Source of the DNA: Hofstenia miamia
Lineage: Eukaryota; Xenacoelomorpha; Acoela
Direction: 5' to 3'
Assembly (NCBI GenBank): GCA_004352715.1
Contig: SCFE01000063.1
Coordinates: 1,084,457 to 1,148,456, forward strand
Length of the DNA: 64,000 bases
Below are positions 47,001 to 55,205 of the stretch, piece by piece. The stretch's first letter is position 1, and every line of letters starts with the position of its first letter. Both the position numbers and the translations under genes were made by a program. The notes beneath the pieces were generated by a model that did no database searches, was not told the origin of the DNA, and saw only the letters and a program-made list of their open reading frames with translations.

Positions 47001-50000
47001 ATGGTGTGTCTGAAAAGTTTTAAGAATTTATACCTCATTTTAAAATTGAAACGAGATTCCAAAAAAAGACATTATATTTACACAATGTAATCACCACCTG
47101 CATTTATCACCCTTTTGCAATGTTCAACTAAATGTTGCATCTCACGTGAGAAACAGTTTTCTTCTATCTGTCTAAACCACTGCAGCGTTTCATTTACGAT
47201 TTCATCGGAGGATCGAAAAGTAATCTTTCTGACGTGCCTCTTCAATTCTCGGAATATGTAGCGGTCACAGAGATTTAAGTCTGGACTGTAGGCTGACTGC
47301 CTAACGACTGCCGCTGCGACAGAGTGTGCGGCACCCATACTGAACAGACCTTTCGCAACCCCAACTCTTCAGTCAAAATTTTGCGAACTGAATCTTTTCC
47401 TATGCCGAACTCCTCAGCTAGCATTCGAAGCGACTGCCTGGGCTCTTTTTGAATGGACTCTCGTATTGCCATGATGTTGCTATTGGTGCAGGATGAAGAT
47501 GGGCGGCCACTTCTGGGTTCGTCACACAGGGTGGTTTTGGATTCCGAAGAGAACTGTTTACACCATAGATATACAGTTGATTGTGATGGTGGCTGAGGAA
47601 ATGCTGATGACGATGATGCTGCAGCTTGCAAATTGTCATAGATGGCAGATGGTCTTAAGCCTCGTGTAGCCTCAATGTACACATAAGCTCGAAACTGTTC
47701 TTTTGATAATTGCATTTTATATTCGCTGCACACAGAAGCAGTGATGAGAAAATATTGCACGAAGAATATGAAATGGAGCAATATGGCATGTGCACTTACA
47801 NNNNNNNNNNNNNNNNNNNNNNNNNNNNNNNNNNNNNNNNNNNNNNNNNNNNNNNNNNNNNNNNNNNNNNNNNNNNNNNNNNNNNNNCATGATGTTGCTA
47901 TTGGTTCAGGATGAAGATGGGCGGCCACTTCTGGGTTCGTCACACAGGGTGGTTTTGGATTCCGAAGAGAACTGTTTACACCATAGATATACAGTTGATT
48001 GTGATGGTGGCTGAGGAAATGCTGATGACGATGATGCTGCAGCTTGCAAATTGTCATAGATGGCAGATGGTCTTAAGCCTCGTGTAGCCTCAATGTACAC
48101 ATAAGCTCGAAACTGTTCTTTTGATAATTGCATTTTATATTCGCTGCACACAGAAGCAGTGATGAGAAAATATTGCACGAAGAATATGAAATGGAGCAAT
48201 ATGGCATGTGCACTTACACAGTTTGTCATTCCTTACTTATTTCTGATTGGCTTATTACAGACACTGCCTTAACAATGCACATGCACCTAGAGAATAGCTG
48301 AATTCCTAAAACTTTTCAGACACACCAAGTATGTATAATAATTACAACAAAATGTAAGCTATAGGTGTGAAGTGAAAGAATTTCATTTGCATTAAATGCA
48401 TTTCGGGTTGTTTCTTTGGAACATTTCCTACTGATATGTTGGCTACTACAAAAAGTAATTGGCACCCTTATGTTTAACTTAAAAAAATGTTGACAACAAA
48501 ATTTCTTCATCACTTTCTGCATTCTGATTTATTTAATGTTTTATACGAAGTGAATCTTATAACACACAGCAGCCTGTTTTAGTTCGGCCATAATTAATGG
48601 GACTATTGCTTATATAATAAAAAAAAACGAAACTAACTATTATAGTGCAGTGTAATAGAGCACGAATTATACTGAAAATAAGTGCAGTTATTGAAATATT
48701 TTACTTTATGTAATTGGATAATACACTTATTGATTTAAAAATATTTAATCAAGAAATAATTGTGCACTTAATTTTTAACACCCCTGACTACTAGTACATC
48801 CAAACAAAATTTAATCTAAAATATAAGATAAACTGCCGATATTCCAATCCCGGGATTTTTGCAAAATACCAGCCAAAAATTCGAAATTTTAATTATTTTC
48901 TTGAACAACTTCTTCACTAGCATTTTACTTTAATATTATATTTTCTGTAGGATTGTATGTGAATGTTGAAAATCCAAATTTCTTCATGCACATATTCAAT
49001 GAGCTTATAATTGTCGTCCATTGTGTTTTAATTTAATAACAAAAAAGCGCAGCGTTATGCAAAATGCAAACAAACCGGGAATATTTAAGCGAACTATGCT
49101 GAGAAAATCAAATTATTTTGATTAATTACACGCATTAAATTTAATAGCGAGCAAACAGATAATTGGTTATGATGAAAATATTTGCTTTCCGAGCACTAAA
49201 TAAAACCGGTTCCTCAAAAACAGTTAACAGACGCACAGCGAATATTTAATTACAGAATTTCTCGTTCTAGAAGATGCGCTGAAATTCCTTTGGACTGTTA
49301 GCGAACATATTTCGCGTTTTTATACTACTAAAGACCTAGCACCAAAACAAAAAAAGTAGAAATTATAGTTAAATCATCATGCATTTTCCATATTTTCTTT
49401 TGGAAAACTCCTTTGCAAAATCAATTTTACAGTGGCATAAATAGTGAAGGAGCGGTACAATGTAATTTAGCATCATTAACATGACAAGGGAGTAATAATT
49501 ATTATAGAAGTATCTCAAAAAGAATTCGCAACGAAGTTCTTTAAAATATTGTACTTAACCATAACTTCCGCTACTAAAGGACAAAATTGAAGTCATACAC
49601 CGTATTAGATACAATTTCTAAAAACACATGTCTAATGCAGGTGCGGTTCTAAAAAATTTCGAACTTGGGTGCTTAAATTTTTTTTTTAAAGTTCTTATCG
49701 AATATTTATTTGCAAGATATACAAAATCTAATTGTATTTTGCAAAAAGCTAAATGATTTTTGAGGTTCTCCCAAAAACCTTTATTGTTTGTATTTGTGCG
49801 CATGAAAACTTCTTTTTTATTCAAAAGAATGCCGTAATTTTTTTGAAAAAAATATTTTTTATCTTATGAAAACCACTAAAAATTTATTTTTATTACAATA
49901 TACATTAAATACAATTTCATACAAAGCTTTTTAAAATATTTGTAAAATTTAAAAATCCTCTAAATATTTGTCTAATATGTACTAGTGATTTATTATTAGG

Positions 50001-51062
50001 TCAATTTTAACTAAAGAAATTTTCATGTTTAAAAGATTTACTGGACATTTGAGGGGAGATATGTTTAAATGAAAATGATAAAGAATTCGAAAGAATTGAA
50101 ATATGATTATTATATAACAATGAAGTACAATGTATAGATTCAATCTTACCTGGTACTAAATATTTATTTTAAAAACTCGGAATTATCTTAAGATATTCAA
50201 GAAGTCGATCCAACTGAAAAATGTCTTCAAAAATACTCGAACTGTGAAAGAACATTTTCCAAGTCCAAGTTTTACAATTAGTGTACGCTTTAGCTTCAAC
50301 GAAAAGTTACAGCGCTCCTGTAGTTATCATAGAGAGGAATACATGAATTCTTTCTGCGAGCTCAACCCTAACTATTATGTAATTCAGTAAGCAAAATAAA
50401 TATAGAGTGATGTAATCGTGTTTCAAAGTAGCACTGGGGTGTCCAAATAGGTGAAATAGCGGATTACAAAAGTCTATTCGTGTATCTAATGATATCTCCC
50501 GTTTCCATGCTGTAGAGCTAGAAGTCTAGAGATTTCATTAAATTCTAGTCCAAGAAATTGTTTAATAGATGTTAAATGTTAAAATTGTTGGTTGCTATCA
50601 CTATTTATGTTTAGAAAAGTTAATAAAGAATTATTTCTACATTGTGCGAAAAATTATTCAGGATAGCGTGCCAAAGGCAGCAATGCATTTCTTGGTTAAC
50701 TACGTCCGCGATCACATACAGAGTGAATTGGTATCCGCGCTCTATAAATCTGATGCTGTTACCTCTCTGCTACACGAATCCAAGGAGATGTCGCAACGAC
50801 GTCAAGATGCACAAGAAATGCTTTCGGTGAGTCTTTAAAGATTTCCTAGAGTTCACCATGGTGTACAGATATTCATTAACACTTTTCACCAAATTTTGAT
50901 TTGATTATTTATACAATAATCTTAATACTTTATTTGCTGTCTGTCCTGAAAGTTTGAGACGTATATATTTTATGAAAGTAATATTGTACTAATTTTTTAT
51001 TTTAGGCGCTGCAGAAGGCCTCCCAAATAATAAGTGAAATACGGGAAACGCATTTGTGGTGA
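20544..51062 (+). CDS. DNM1L: Dynamin-related protein 1 (mitochondrial/peroxisomal fission GTPase), 15 exons
   Basis: Exons: 20544-20843, 23069-23227, 23269-23512, 24662-24729, 24924-25028, 25072-25185, 25328-25419, 26660-26780, 26823-26969, 27075-27260, 27604-27669, 27712-27765, 29553-29613, 50615-50826, 51006-51062. Introns are GT-AG and the joined length is 1986 nt, 661 codons plus stop, in frame throughout. The GTPase domain comes first: P-loop GSQSCGKS (32-39), switch-I Thr59, DLPG (147-150), TKLD (216-219), NRSQ (247-250). The middle/stalk follows ([18 protein letters not shown]). Then comes a short variable B-insert (exons 11-13), and a GTPase effector domain ending [13 protein letters not shown]. 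The protein assembles on mitochondria and peroxisomes via adaptors to constrict them; this is family knowledge. It is shorter than vertebrate DRP1, mainly in the B-insert. Oddities: Cys36 where relatives usually have Ser or Ala, a 21-kb intron 13 beside 41-43-bp introns, and a repeated exon 7. Confidence 0.95.
20844..23068 (+). other. DRP1 intron 1
   Basis: 2225 bp, GT-AG, AT-rich. Open frames at 21723-21995 (plus) and 22659-22877 (minus) show no known motif. No transposon ends were recognised. Confidence 0.85.
23513..24661 (+). other. DRP1 intron 3
   Basis: 1149 bp, bounded by GTATAT and TTTAG. It splits a Val codon (R-V-I-P-V-K join). Nothing recognised inside. Confidence 0.85.
25212..26105. 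repeat. Direct duplication containing DRP1 exon 7
   Basis: 25212-25652 and 25679-26105 are near-identical and each contains the 92-nt exon 7 with its own acceptor and donor (25328-25419 and 25794-25885). Between them lie a single n at 25653 and 25 unrelated bases. The exon copies differ by one synonymous change (GCG against GCC). The introns differ by small indels. Because 92 is not a multiple of three, including both exons would break the frame. Either the assembly placed two haplotypes in series, or this is a recent real duplication with mutually exclusive use. Confidence 0.85.
27766..29552 (+). other. DRP1 intron 12
   Basis: 1787 bp, GTAAGT to TTTAG, AT-rich. It contains a short (GTCT)n run near 28469. 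Overlapping frames on both strands around 28956-29408 show no motif. No repeat family was recognised. Confidence 0.8.
30633..31889 (-). mobile_element. Mariner element, degenerate
   Basis: Terminal inverted repeats are present: the left end at 30633 reads ACGAGGTGTGGCTAAAAAGA, and the right end, reverse-complemented from 31889, reads ACGAGGTATGGCTAAAAAGA. Both continue as AACGGGA. The 1257-bp length is normal for a full mariner. The transposase runs on the minus strand: an HTH part from about 31770 ([20 protein letters not shown]), a second HTH at about 31420-31560 ([17 protein letters not shown]), then the catalytic part ([27 protein letters not shown]) and [16 protein letters not shown] near 30880. 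Frameshifts split it into at least four frames. The third catalytic Asp of the CDFF block reads Asn (PCNFFLFP). It is inactive. Confidence 0.85.
30789..31724 (-). pseudogene. Mariner transposase remnant
   Basis: The longest surviving frame, 30789-31262, carries the catalytic half. 31393-31602 and 31542-31724 carry the DNA-binding half in other frames. Neighbouring readings overlap around 30905-31090, where the second catalytic Asp (HHDHAPGH) is in one frame and the C-terminal FFLFPKLKR in another. No single frame encodes a working enzyme. Confidence 0.8.
31890..32611. other. Spacer with (TA)n microsatellites and a 329-base gap
   Basis: (TA)n tracts lie at about 32046-32076 and 32536-32548, and N fills 32207-32535. 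No gene is seen, and frames crossing the N run are meaningless. The TA tracts probably caused the gap. Confidence 0.85.
32664..33863 (-). pseudogene. Mutator-like (Kolobok-type) transposase, frameshifted
   Basis: It starts at 33863 with [16 protein letters not shown], which resembles the short basic start of this family. A frameshift follows near 33735. 33500-33751 then gives [10 protein letters not shown] and [20 protein letters not shown], the position of the first acidic residue in family members. 32853-33248 gives [14 protein letters not shown], the WCKY block. 32800-33057 gives [20 protein letters not shown], followed by NRNES and [12 protein letters not shown]. 32664-32849 gives the Lys/Arg-rich C-terminus. 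These blocks occur in this order in invertebrate proteins annotated as Mutator-like transposases. At least three frameshifts make it non-functional. The exact superfamily name is from memory. Confidence 0.7.
34007..34714 (-). CDS. ORF with N-terminal Tudor/chromo-like stretch and C-terminal piggyBac-type Cys/His module
   Basis: An uninterrupted 235-codon frame starting at 34714, in the same direction as the neighbouring Mutator-like transposase and upstream of it. Residues about 40-75 ([20 protein letters not shown]) look like a small beta-barrel (SH3, Tudor or chromo type), a weak impression. Residues about 125-185 are polar and low complexity. The C-terminus at about 190-225 holds [16 protein letters not shown], then [13 protein letters not shown] and CFKQYHKK. 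The spacing CxxC...CxxC...CxxxxH, with HFP before it and KPAL inside, is that of the cysteine-rich domain ending piggyBac transposases, which binds transposon ends. There is no piggyBac catalytic domain in front of it. It may be a DNA-binding accessory protein of the element or a chimera. Function is not established. Confidence 0.5.
   Translation of the reverse strand: MLLYFSMDYVFNVYFFKTKKIERVSMKDVNFDSLEGVSVMSKHDVSYKGKIISSDKQNAIVTWTNKESHTVFFKDILLSVDDLIGRNLTWNKTWRGTVVEPTHEAVTEITQESPSEHENKFFNHVAEMLGSFTDNSSYTVIQTRMPTRKHPNSSPPRSQRTRIDAPNLHFPGISSTRDCLVCSDRSLGKEYRNLTQHCCETCYDKPALHPNFCFKQYHKKTGFKKPIRKSDSRLR
35351..35816. repeat. Three copies of an 18-bp near-palindrome
   Basis: TGTCAATATTTATTGACA at 35351-35368, TGTCAATATTGATTGATA at 35649-35666 and TGTCAATACTTATTGACA at 35799-35816. 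A fourth, inverted copy lies 2.7 kb away at 32612-32628. They may be subterminal transposase-binding sites. Between them the sequence is AT-rich and repetitive (AACTTGACAATTATT-like words). Confidence 0.65.
36197..36560 (-). pseudogene. DDE-type transposase fragment (family uncertain)
   Basis: Minus-strand frames at 36369-36560 and 36197-36421 appear to continue one protein through a frameshift. [20 protein letters not shown] resembles the block around the second catalytic Asp in IS4-like DDE enzymes (YxxxFDVxxxDxLYxxAPF). The continuation, [18 protein letters not shown], has no further motif I know. Only about 120 residues remain and neither end of the element is visible. A distant relative of another DDE class is equally possible. 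Confidence 0.35.
36602..37990 (-). mobile_element. hAT transposon, C-terminal half
   Basis: The 3' terminus reads CAGGCCCGTGGCTAG at 36602, a typical hAT-style end. The transposase lies upstream on the minus strand. 37442-37978 holds the insertion/helical part ([38 protein letters not shown]). 37183-37461 holds the next part. 36946-37182 holds the dimerisation block [20 protein letters not shown] and [19 protein letters not shown], the most conserved hAT region. A stop lies between LLQ and the PVANTSLER block and a frame change near 37450. The zinc finger and N-terminal catalytic segment are missing. Relatives are the ZMYM/ZNF862-like hAT proteins. Confidence 0.75.
38071..39166. repeat. Low-complexity tandem repeats and AT-rich DNA
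   Basis: 38225-38410 repeats an ACATT-TTTTAGTTTTACTTTCAC unit several times. 38411-38510 holds two copies of a roughly 45-bp unit (TTGTTTAAAAAGT, then AAAAAATATTTCCAA). A short GC-richer patch at about 38071-38160 begins CAGGGTACCATGAGAGG and could be a transposon end without a visible partner. 38520-39150 is AT-rich with nothing recognised and ends in a (TA)n tract. Confidence 0.6.
39167..39741 (+). mobile_element. Tc1/IS630-type deletion derivative with terminal inverted repeats
   Basis: The left end carries CATAAGTCACTACGAGTTTT at 39175. The right end carries the reverse complement, ending at 39741 and followed by TA. Both ends sit in or near (TA)n sequence, fitting a TA-targeting element. 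Only the last approximately 88 codons of the transposase remain, in one open frame. At about 575 bp it is far below the 1.2-1.6 kb of an autonomous relative, so it is an internally deleted copy that could be moved only in trans. Confidence 0.75.
39330..39595 (+). pseudogene. C-terminal fragment of an IS630/Tc1-like transposase
   Basis: The open frame reads [20 protein letters not shown] at its start. This is the block leading to the last catalytic acidic residue ([16 protein letters not shown]), here CDNALWG. It ends [12 protein letters not shown]...DPFDI, resembling the RCxxCxxxxGxHxE-type tails of insect and nematode relatives. There is no start codon or upstream catalytic Asp within the element. 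The frame is intact but too short to act. Confidence 0.75.
39784..40038 (-). pseudogene. Small conserved-looking ORF with a K/R-T-K-F-G and FLPRRY pattern
   Basis: A minus-strand frame beginning near 40020 reads [20 protein letters not shown] and then YLFLPRRYL. The pattern resembles small proteins I associate with invertebrate mobile elements (an LxxGxxYxV...TxFG...VFLPxR pattern). That is an impression, not a family assignment. It lies in the same orientation as the PolB gene 0.5 kb away, so both could come from one element. The frame upstream of the ATG is broken ([12 protein letters not shown], then a stop). Confidence 0.4.
40205..40383 (+). mobile_element. 3' tail of a LINE, with (ATT)n end
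   Basis: About 150 bp of C/T-rich sequence of higher GC than its surroundings leads to GGCTAAATAAAGTCATTGA and an (ATT)n run. A 3' end closing in a short microsatellite, with the rest of the element missing, is typical of 5'-truncated CR1/L2-like insertions. No coding part remains. Confidence 0.5.
40494..44237 (-). pseudogene. Polinton/adintovirus-type protein-primed DNA polymerase B gene, spliced, truncated and broken
   Basis: Two small exons (44122-44237 and 43878-44045) with GT-AG borders join in phase to a third starting at 43139. That exon encodes two C2H2 fingers ([12 protein letters not shown]..., [13 protein letters not shown]...). An in-frame TGA follows at 42944-42946. The reading continues through 42416-42913 ([20 protein letters not shown]) and 41991-42431 ([18 protein letters not shown]2H2 [17 protein letters not shown]). 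41569-41886 holds the endonuclease VII-like block CVFCEKPF...[11 protein letters not shown]. 41258-41533 and 40494-41261 hold the polymerase proper: [41 protein letters not shown] and motif [11 protein letters not shown]. It stops before motifs B and C, and the first exonuclease Asp-x-Glu block is not found. Catalytically dead. Such polymerases replicate large virus-like transposons; this is family knowledge. Confidence 0.85.
44308..45482. other. AT-rich stretch, no gene recognised
   Basis: Short frames at 44367-44549 (minus) and 45309-45542 (plus) have no motif. The right part (about 45320-45480) is probably the 3' non-coding end of the adjoining Tc1-like fragment. Confidence 0.6.
45483..45862 (-). 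pseudogene. Tc1-like transposase, C-terminal part
   Basis: The minus-strand frame from the n at 45863 begins [20 protein letters not shown]. It contains [12 protein letters not shown] (second catalytic Asp) and [19 protein letters not shown] (catalytic Glu), with 35 residues between the acids, a DD35E-like spacing. A TGA interrupts the frame near 45577. The same frame then continues [20 protein letters not shown] and ends at the stop at 45483. The N-terminal DNA-binding and first-Asp parts are missing because the sequence changes abruptly at the n. Confidence 0.8.
47078..48183 (-). pseudogene. Mariner-like transposase with catalytic core deleted
   Basis: The N-terminal part (clean copy 47906-48183) reads [32 protein letters not shown] and [12 protein letters not shown]. 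It continues at 47275-47470 as [20 protein letters not shown] and [12 protein letters not shown]. The next recognisable piece, 47078-47300, is [20 protein letters not shown] and INAGGDYIV, the region around the last catalytic Asp and the C-terminus. Family proteins have about 150 residues between these parts, holding two catalytic Asp residues. The bipartite DNA-binding region survives nearly intact. Confidence 0.8.
47471..48217. repeat. 330-bp duplication flanking an 87-base gap
   Basis: 47471-47800 and 47888-48217 are the same sequence (CATGATGTTGCTATTGGT... to ...TGTGCACTTACA) with one visible difference (GTGCAG against GTTCAG). Only the second copy continues into the right end of the element. 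This looks like an unmerged overlap. Confidence 0.9.
48328..50614. other. 3' part of DRP1 intron 13 with no recognised element
   Basis: AT-rich, including poly-T/A tracts around 49680-49860. Minus-strand frames at 48316-48522 and 49618-49824 have no motif. Confidence 0.65.
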
Positions 51063-52199
51063 ACGAAGTTCTTTAGCTAATTATTTCATTTAAAATAAAT
51101 TGGATTGTTTCATTGAAAAGAATACGATAGTTTTATACTTTCTAACTCAATTGTGATTTTGCAGTAGCTGATTAAAACATTTTACTCGTCTACTTCTTGT
51201 CATTCTGCACTGAAATGTGTGATAATGTTTTATCCAAAAACCATCTTTACATAAACAATAGATGCTGATTTTCCCGTTTGAGTATTTAAAAAGTACAATT
51301 CTTTCGGATTTCTCAGAATTGCTATTTTATATCTTCCTTGAGATCTTGTTGACGTTTGATGTTAAATGTCTAGTTCCAGATATACCAAGTCTACATCTTG
51401 TCCTGCCTCATTCGTTTTATGATATAAGATTATCTTAACATATCAAAATCAAAACGTCTTTTAAATCTTATATTTGAAATTACTTTACTTAGTGTTGACC
51501 AAAAATGAGTATATCTGTAAACAGTTATCAAAGTGCTAAACTGAAGTTCCAGCGAAATATATTTAATGTCTTTTAAAACTTCAAACATTCATCTTTTTTA
51601 GATTATTCCATATAAATATCCATAATTTCAGGTTATATATATTTTTTCTTCGTTAGCGTTTACTAATAAATTTGTAATATTTTGTGGTAACTGACTCCAG
51701 GATCCTATTGTGTATATTGGAAAAAGTTTTAATATTATTGATGATCAACTTGATCTGTGTTTAAATTTAATGAATTGGTAGCACTAGAAGATTTGTGCAT
51801 ATGCTTGAATAGAATGACTAGATTTATGTATTTAGCATGGTAAAATGGAGATAACATTTTTAAATCTTGTAGTTTATCCCTTATTCTTAGTTTGCTAACA
51901 CTTAACAGTAGAAATTGACCAAGTAAAAATCCTATTTATTCGGTATTGGGTACTTATATTTGTTATTCAGCAAAGCAAATGCATAGATAAAGTTGCGCAT
52001 TACTAGAGCAAAAATTAGTTGTTTGCTCTGAGGGAACTTCTTAGTTGAATACATTGTACCCCGGTGGCCATATTTTTTAACTTGGTTGATATTAAATTAT
52101 TGTTTATTTCAACGCTCAAATACATTATAATGCTGGATTAGGTATTGCTCGAGAATAATTAGACATTTTGATGTGATGCTTGTGATTTGCTTGGGAGAA
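51063..52199. other. DRP1 3' UTR and downstream flank
   Basis: The polyadenylation signal AATAAA lies at 51094-51099, 32 bases after the stop codon, so the 3' UTR may be very short. The rest to 52199 is AT-rich without recognised features. Confidence 0.6.
51094..51099 (+). terminator. Polyadenylation signal of DRP1
   Basis: AATAAA in TTTAAAATAAATTGG, shortly after the TGA at 51060-51062. It is the first such hexamer downstream of the stop codon. Confidence 0.6.
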
Positions 52200-52485
52200 A
52201 TATATATATTGATTTTTTTCATTATTCTTTAATATTACGAAGATTGATTTCGAATTTCTTAATTGCCAAAAGTGGATGAACACCGCTGCTTATAACGCAA
52301 GTGCCATCTGCATATTGCAGTACATATACTTTTTTACTATATTACATACATCATTAATGTATATGTTAAGGGTATAGATCATATTACAATCGCTTGAGGA
52401 ACACCTTTACGTGTTGACAAATATTTCGAGTACATATTACCTATTTTAAATCTGTTTTCGATCATACAGGAACCTTCGTATTATG
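52200..52485 (-). pseudogene. LINE reverse transcriptase scrap
   Basis: On the minus strand, frames through this stretch give ENRFKIGNMYSKYLSTRKGV followed by PQ, the block leading to the RT turn (GVPQG). Then come IYINDVCNIV (the IYINDL block) and LQYADGTCVISSGVHPLLAI, where the YADD catalytic pair reads YADG. Three short frames are needed. Only about 95 residues of RT palm remain. Confidence 0.65.
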
Positions 52486-52786
52486 TTCAGAAAGTCTGAG
52501 AATGGAGCAAGATACCCCCTTGCAATAATTTGAACCTACACTACTCAGGTTGAAATACTAATTGCACTTTGCCAGATATGTTGACTTTGACATTTAAATA
52601 AATGGATGCAAACGATTTGATCTAATTTCACTGTCACTGAAATGTTGATTTGACTTCTGTTGACTAAATGTCTTATCTTATCTAGGTACTGTTTTTTCTA
52701 TGCCAGTCACCTAATCGTTTATCTCTAAACTTCCCACGAATTTTTAAAGCTTCTATGATTTATTAAACCTTAATAAGAACATGCAG

Positions 52787-55205
52787 ATATATTTCGACTT
52801 ACAAAGTCATCGTCAGTTTTACAAATAATTCCCTCTAAATTTACTTGATTTTATAATAATATTTTATTTCGCTAAATCTTAATTATTGGCTAGTTTAATT
52901 TATAAATATAGTCTTCTTTTGTGTTCAAAATTGGTTGAAAGGATTTTATAAAACTACTCAATAATTTTTAAATTACTTGATCTTGACGTCTGATTCGTTT
53001 CAAAATTTAGTCCGCACTTCATTAGATGATGAGATATATTAGAACTGGTCTCATGTTCTTTAATTCTTCTTGATAGTTTCCTACTATAAAAACCAATATA
53101 ATCGTCACCACAGGTGCATTTTATTTGATAAATTATATTTGACTTATTGGTTTCTTCAGTTGTAGATTTTAATTGCAATTTCGTTCTTAGTTTATGAATG
53201 CTATATATAAATCTAACTTTTTCTTTAATTTTTGATATTTTTCTGAGTGCTTTGATCATGTTTTCTTATTAAGGTTAATTAAGCTCCTAAAAACTATTTA
53301 TTAAATGCTGTGAGTTAAATCTTAAAACCGCGCCCACAACGTCTGATATTGTGCATTGTGCGCGTGAACAAGCTTTGGGTGATGTATCTACATATGAAAA
53401 TTGGCTGAAATTAGTTGTTGCTCCCATGATCACACGAGTACTGCTAAGGTCATATGCCCTCATATTTTACGACGACCAAATATGCTGAAAAATTTTTTTG
53501 AAAATGTAAGAAACCAATAAAATATTTAGCGTCTTAAGCCGTCATTTCACCATTAATCCAGATCTCCACTAGTGGTCAATAGGAGTTTCAAACACTCGAA
53601 AAATACGCAAATTATCAATCAGATTTTGTTGCAAGTAAACTCAAAATACGGCATTTCATTAGTAAATTTACTTAATAGTTGTTATTGCATTAAAAGCATT
53701 GATTCCATTGCTCCTAGTATTTTCATTGTATAATTAAAGTTAAGGGGCATGCGCAGAGAGCATCTGCTTAAGTTAAAATTAAGATAAACTACTTTGACTA
53801 GTGGTATACTAAGAAGGCGTTCTACAGGCAACAATTCTTTATTCATCTCTATTTAATACATATTTTAATGATACTTGCAAATTTTTACTGGCTAATTTGT
53901 TGCAAATACGAAAAATTAAATAGTAGCCCATACATAGAAAAAGAATATCAGCATTTAAGATGAAAAACAATAAAAATGCGTTTATTATTGTAAGTATTGA
54001 AGATTAAAATTATTTACGGTTAATGTACGAAAACTGCAATCGTTCTATGATTTTCTTAGTACGGTTCATTTACGAAAATTTTAAAGCACTTTATGAACAT
54101 CTCAACATTTTACAAATCTTGGGTTAGGAATTTGCGTAACTATACACTGAATGATGACATGCTAATGTCATTAACATTTGTATAAGTTCATGTTTTTTGT
54201 CGCACTTTCAACAATAATCAGAGATTTTGTAATAAGTAAAATTACGTAACAAGCCAGTATTTGTATATTCCAGTTATAAACTATTTTGTATTCATCATTA
54301 TTTTAACATTTAAGAAGGTCTACCTTTTCAATTGTGAAGTATCTATTAAATTTAGATTAGTTATCATTTCTTCTGTATTTGTCTACTCATAGAAATTGAA
54401 CTCTATATTGTTTTCAACATATTGCTCTTTAATCGAAGAAAAGTAATTGTTAGCTAAAGTTGGGCTCAATGAATTTCCCATTGCTAATCCATCTTTCTGT
54501 AGATTTTTCAAAATATAGAAATAATCAAATTGACCGCAGACCTAAGAAAAAATGATTACCAAAACAATTTTATTGACAAATATATTAAAGAAGCAATTAC
54601 AGAAACAGTTACATCCAACAAGGAAATGAAGTACTCACATTAAGTGTATTTTGTGTTTTTAATATAAGTGGATCTTTGTTGTATCATGTGTTGTCATGTC
54701 TTTGCTTTTAAAAACTTTATTCCGACATCTATGGATTTCTCTAGAGAAACATTAGTATGCAAACTCTTAATGATACCATGAAATTATTACTATCTTGTTT
54801 CGTTATCTTATTAGAAAATTAGTTAGAATTCGTATTAATTTTAGGTTCTGATAGTTTCGATAAAATTGCATTTCGTTTATCATGTAATTTCTTATTAATG
54901 CTGTAACAAGAACTTGCTATCGGCCTAAGTGGTATTTTTGGCCAATCCATATAATTTTGAAGCATAGCTCCAAGTTCACTTGCAATTTTCATAGAACAGT
55001 TTGCTAATCTGGGTTTTTTTTCATTTTTATTTAATACCGAAACCAAACATCTCAAAATAATTAAAAGCATTTTAATTAGATCCTTTCAACTAAGCTCACA
55101 CATCAAAAATGATTAAATAATAACTATTGTTACCAATTATTAAGATTTCGTGAAATAACCTATTATAAAATCAAGTAAATTTAGCAGGAAAATTTCGTAA
55201 ATTTT
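52787..55205 (-). mobile_element. Penelope-like retroelement, degenerate
   Basis: The minus strand encodes, in order: LRPIASSCYSINKKL at about 54870-54930 (the RPIVS block of Penelope RTs), DGLAMGNSLSPTLANNYF at about 54450-54510 (the family's diagnostic GxAMGSPLSPxxAN block), and a GIY-YIG nuclease at 52954-53259 (IIYQIKC, YIGFYSRKLSRRIKEHE). Terminal sequences at 52787-52890 (ATATTTCGACTTACAAAGTC, ATCGTCAGTTTTAC) and, inverted, at about 55110-55200 (ATAAAATCAAGTAAATTTAG) give the inverted-repeat-like ends common in this class. Known for the family: the GIY-YIG endonuclease nicks target DNA. 53260-54440 includes a GC-richer patch near 53325-53400 that may be another insertion. Many stops make it inactive. 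Confidence 0.8.
52954..53259 (-). pseudogene. GIY-YIG endonuclease domain of the Penelope-like element
   Basis: A 101-codon frame contains IIYQIKCTCGDDYIG (the GIY and YIG anchors as IIY and YIG) and RKLSRRIKEHE, where the conserved Arg and Glu of the family are found. It is the C-terminal part of the element's single ORF. It is open over this domain but cut off from the RT by stops. Confidence 0.75.

Larger units (their letters stand above)
47002..48327 (-). mobile_element. Second mariner-like element, internally deleted
   Basis: The left end TGGTGTGTCTGAAAAGTTTT at 47002 is matched by the reverse complement of the right end (48308-48327). A TA precedes the left end. Inside, on the minus strand, the HTH half of a mariner transposase is followed almost directly by the C-terminal half, and the catalytic centre is missing. 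A 330-bp segment is present twice around N at 47801-47887, so the true length is probably near 0.9 kb. This suits a non-autonomous derivative. Confidence 0.8.
29614..50614 (+). other. DRP1 intron 13, 21 kb, filled with mobile elements
   Basis: The donor CGTAAGTT follows ...VSII at 29613. The acceptor TTTAG at 50614 precedes the exon that completes a Gln codon and reads [17 protein letters not shown]. The intron accounts for most of the gene's length and holds at least eight distinct element remnants, listed separately. Most of their coding frames lie antisense to DRP1. Confidence 0.9.
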
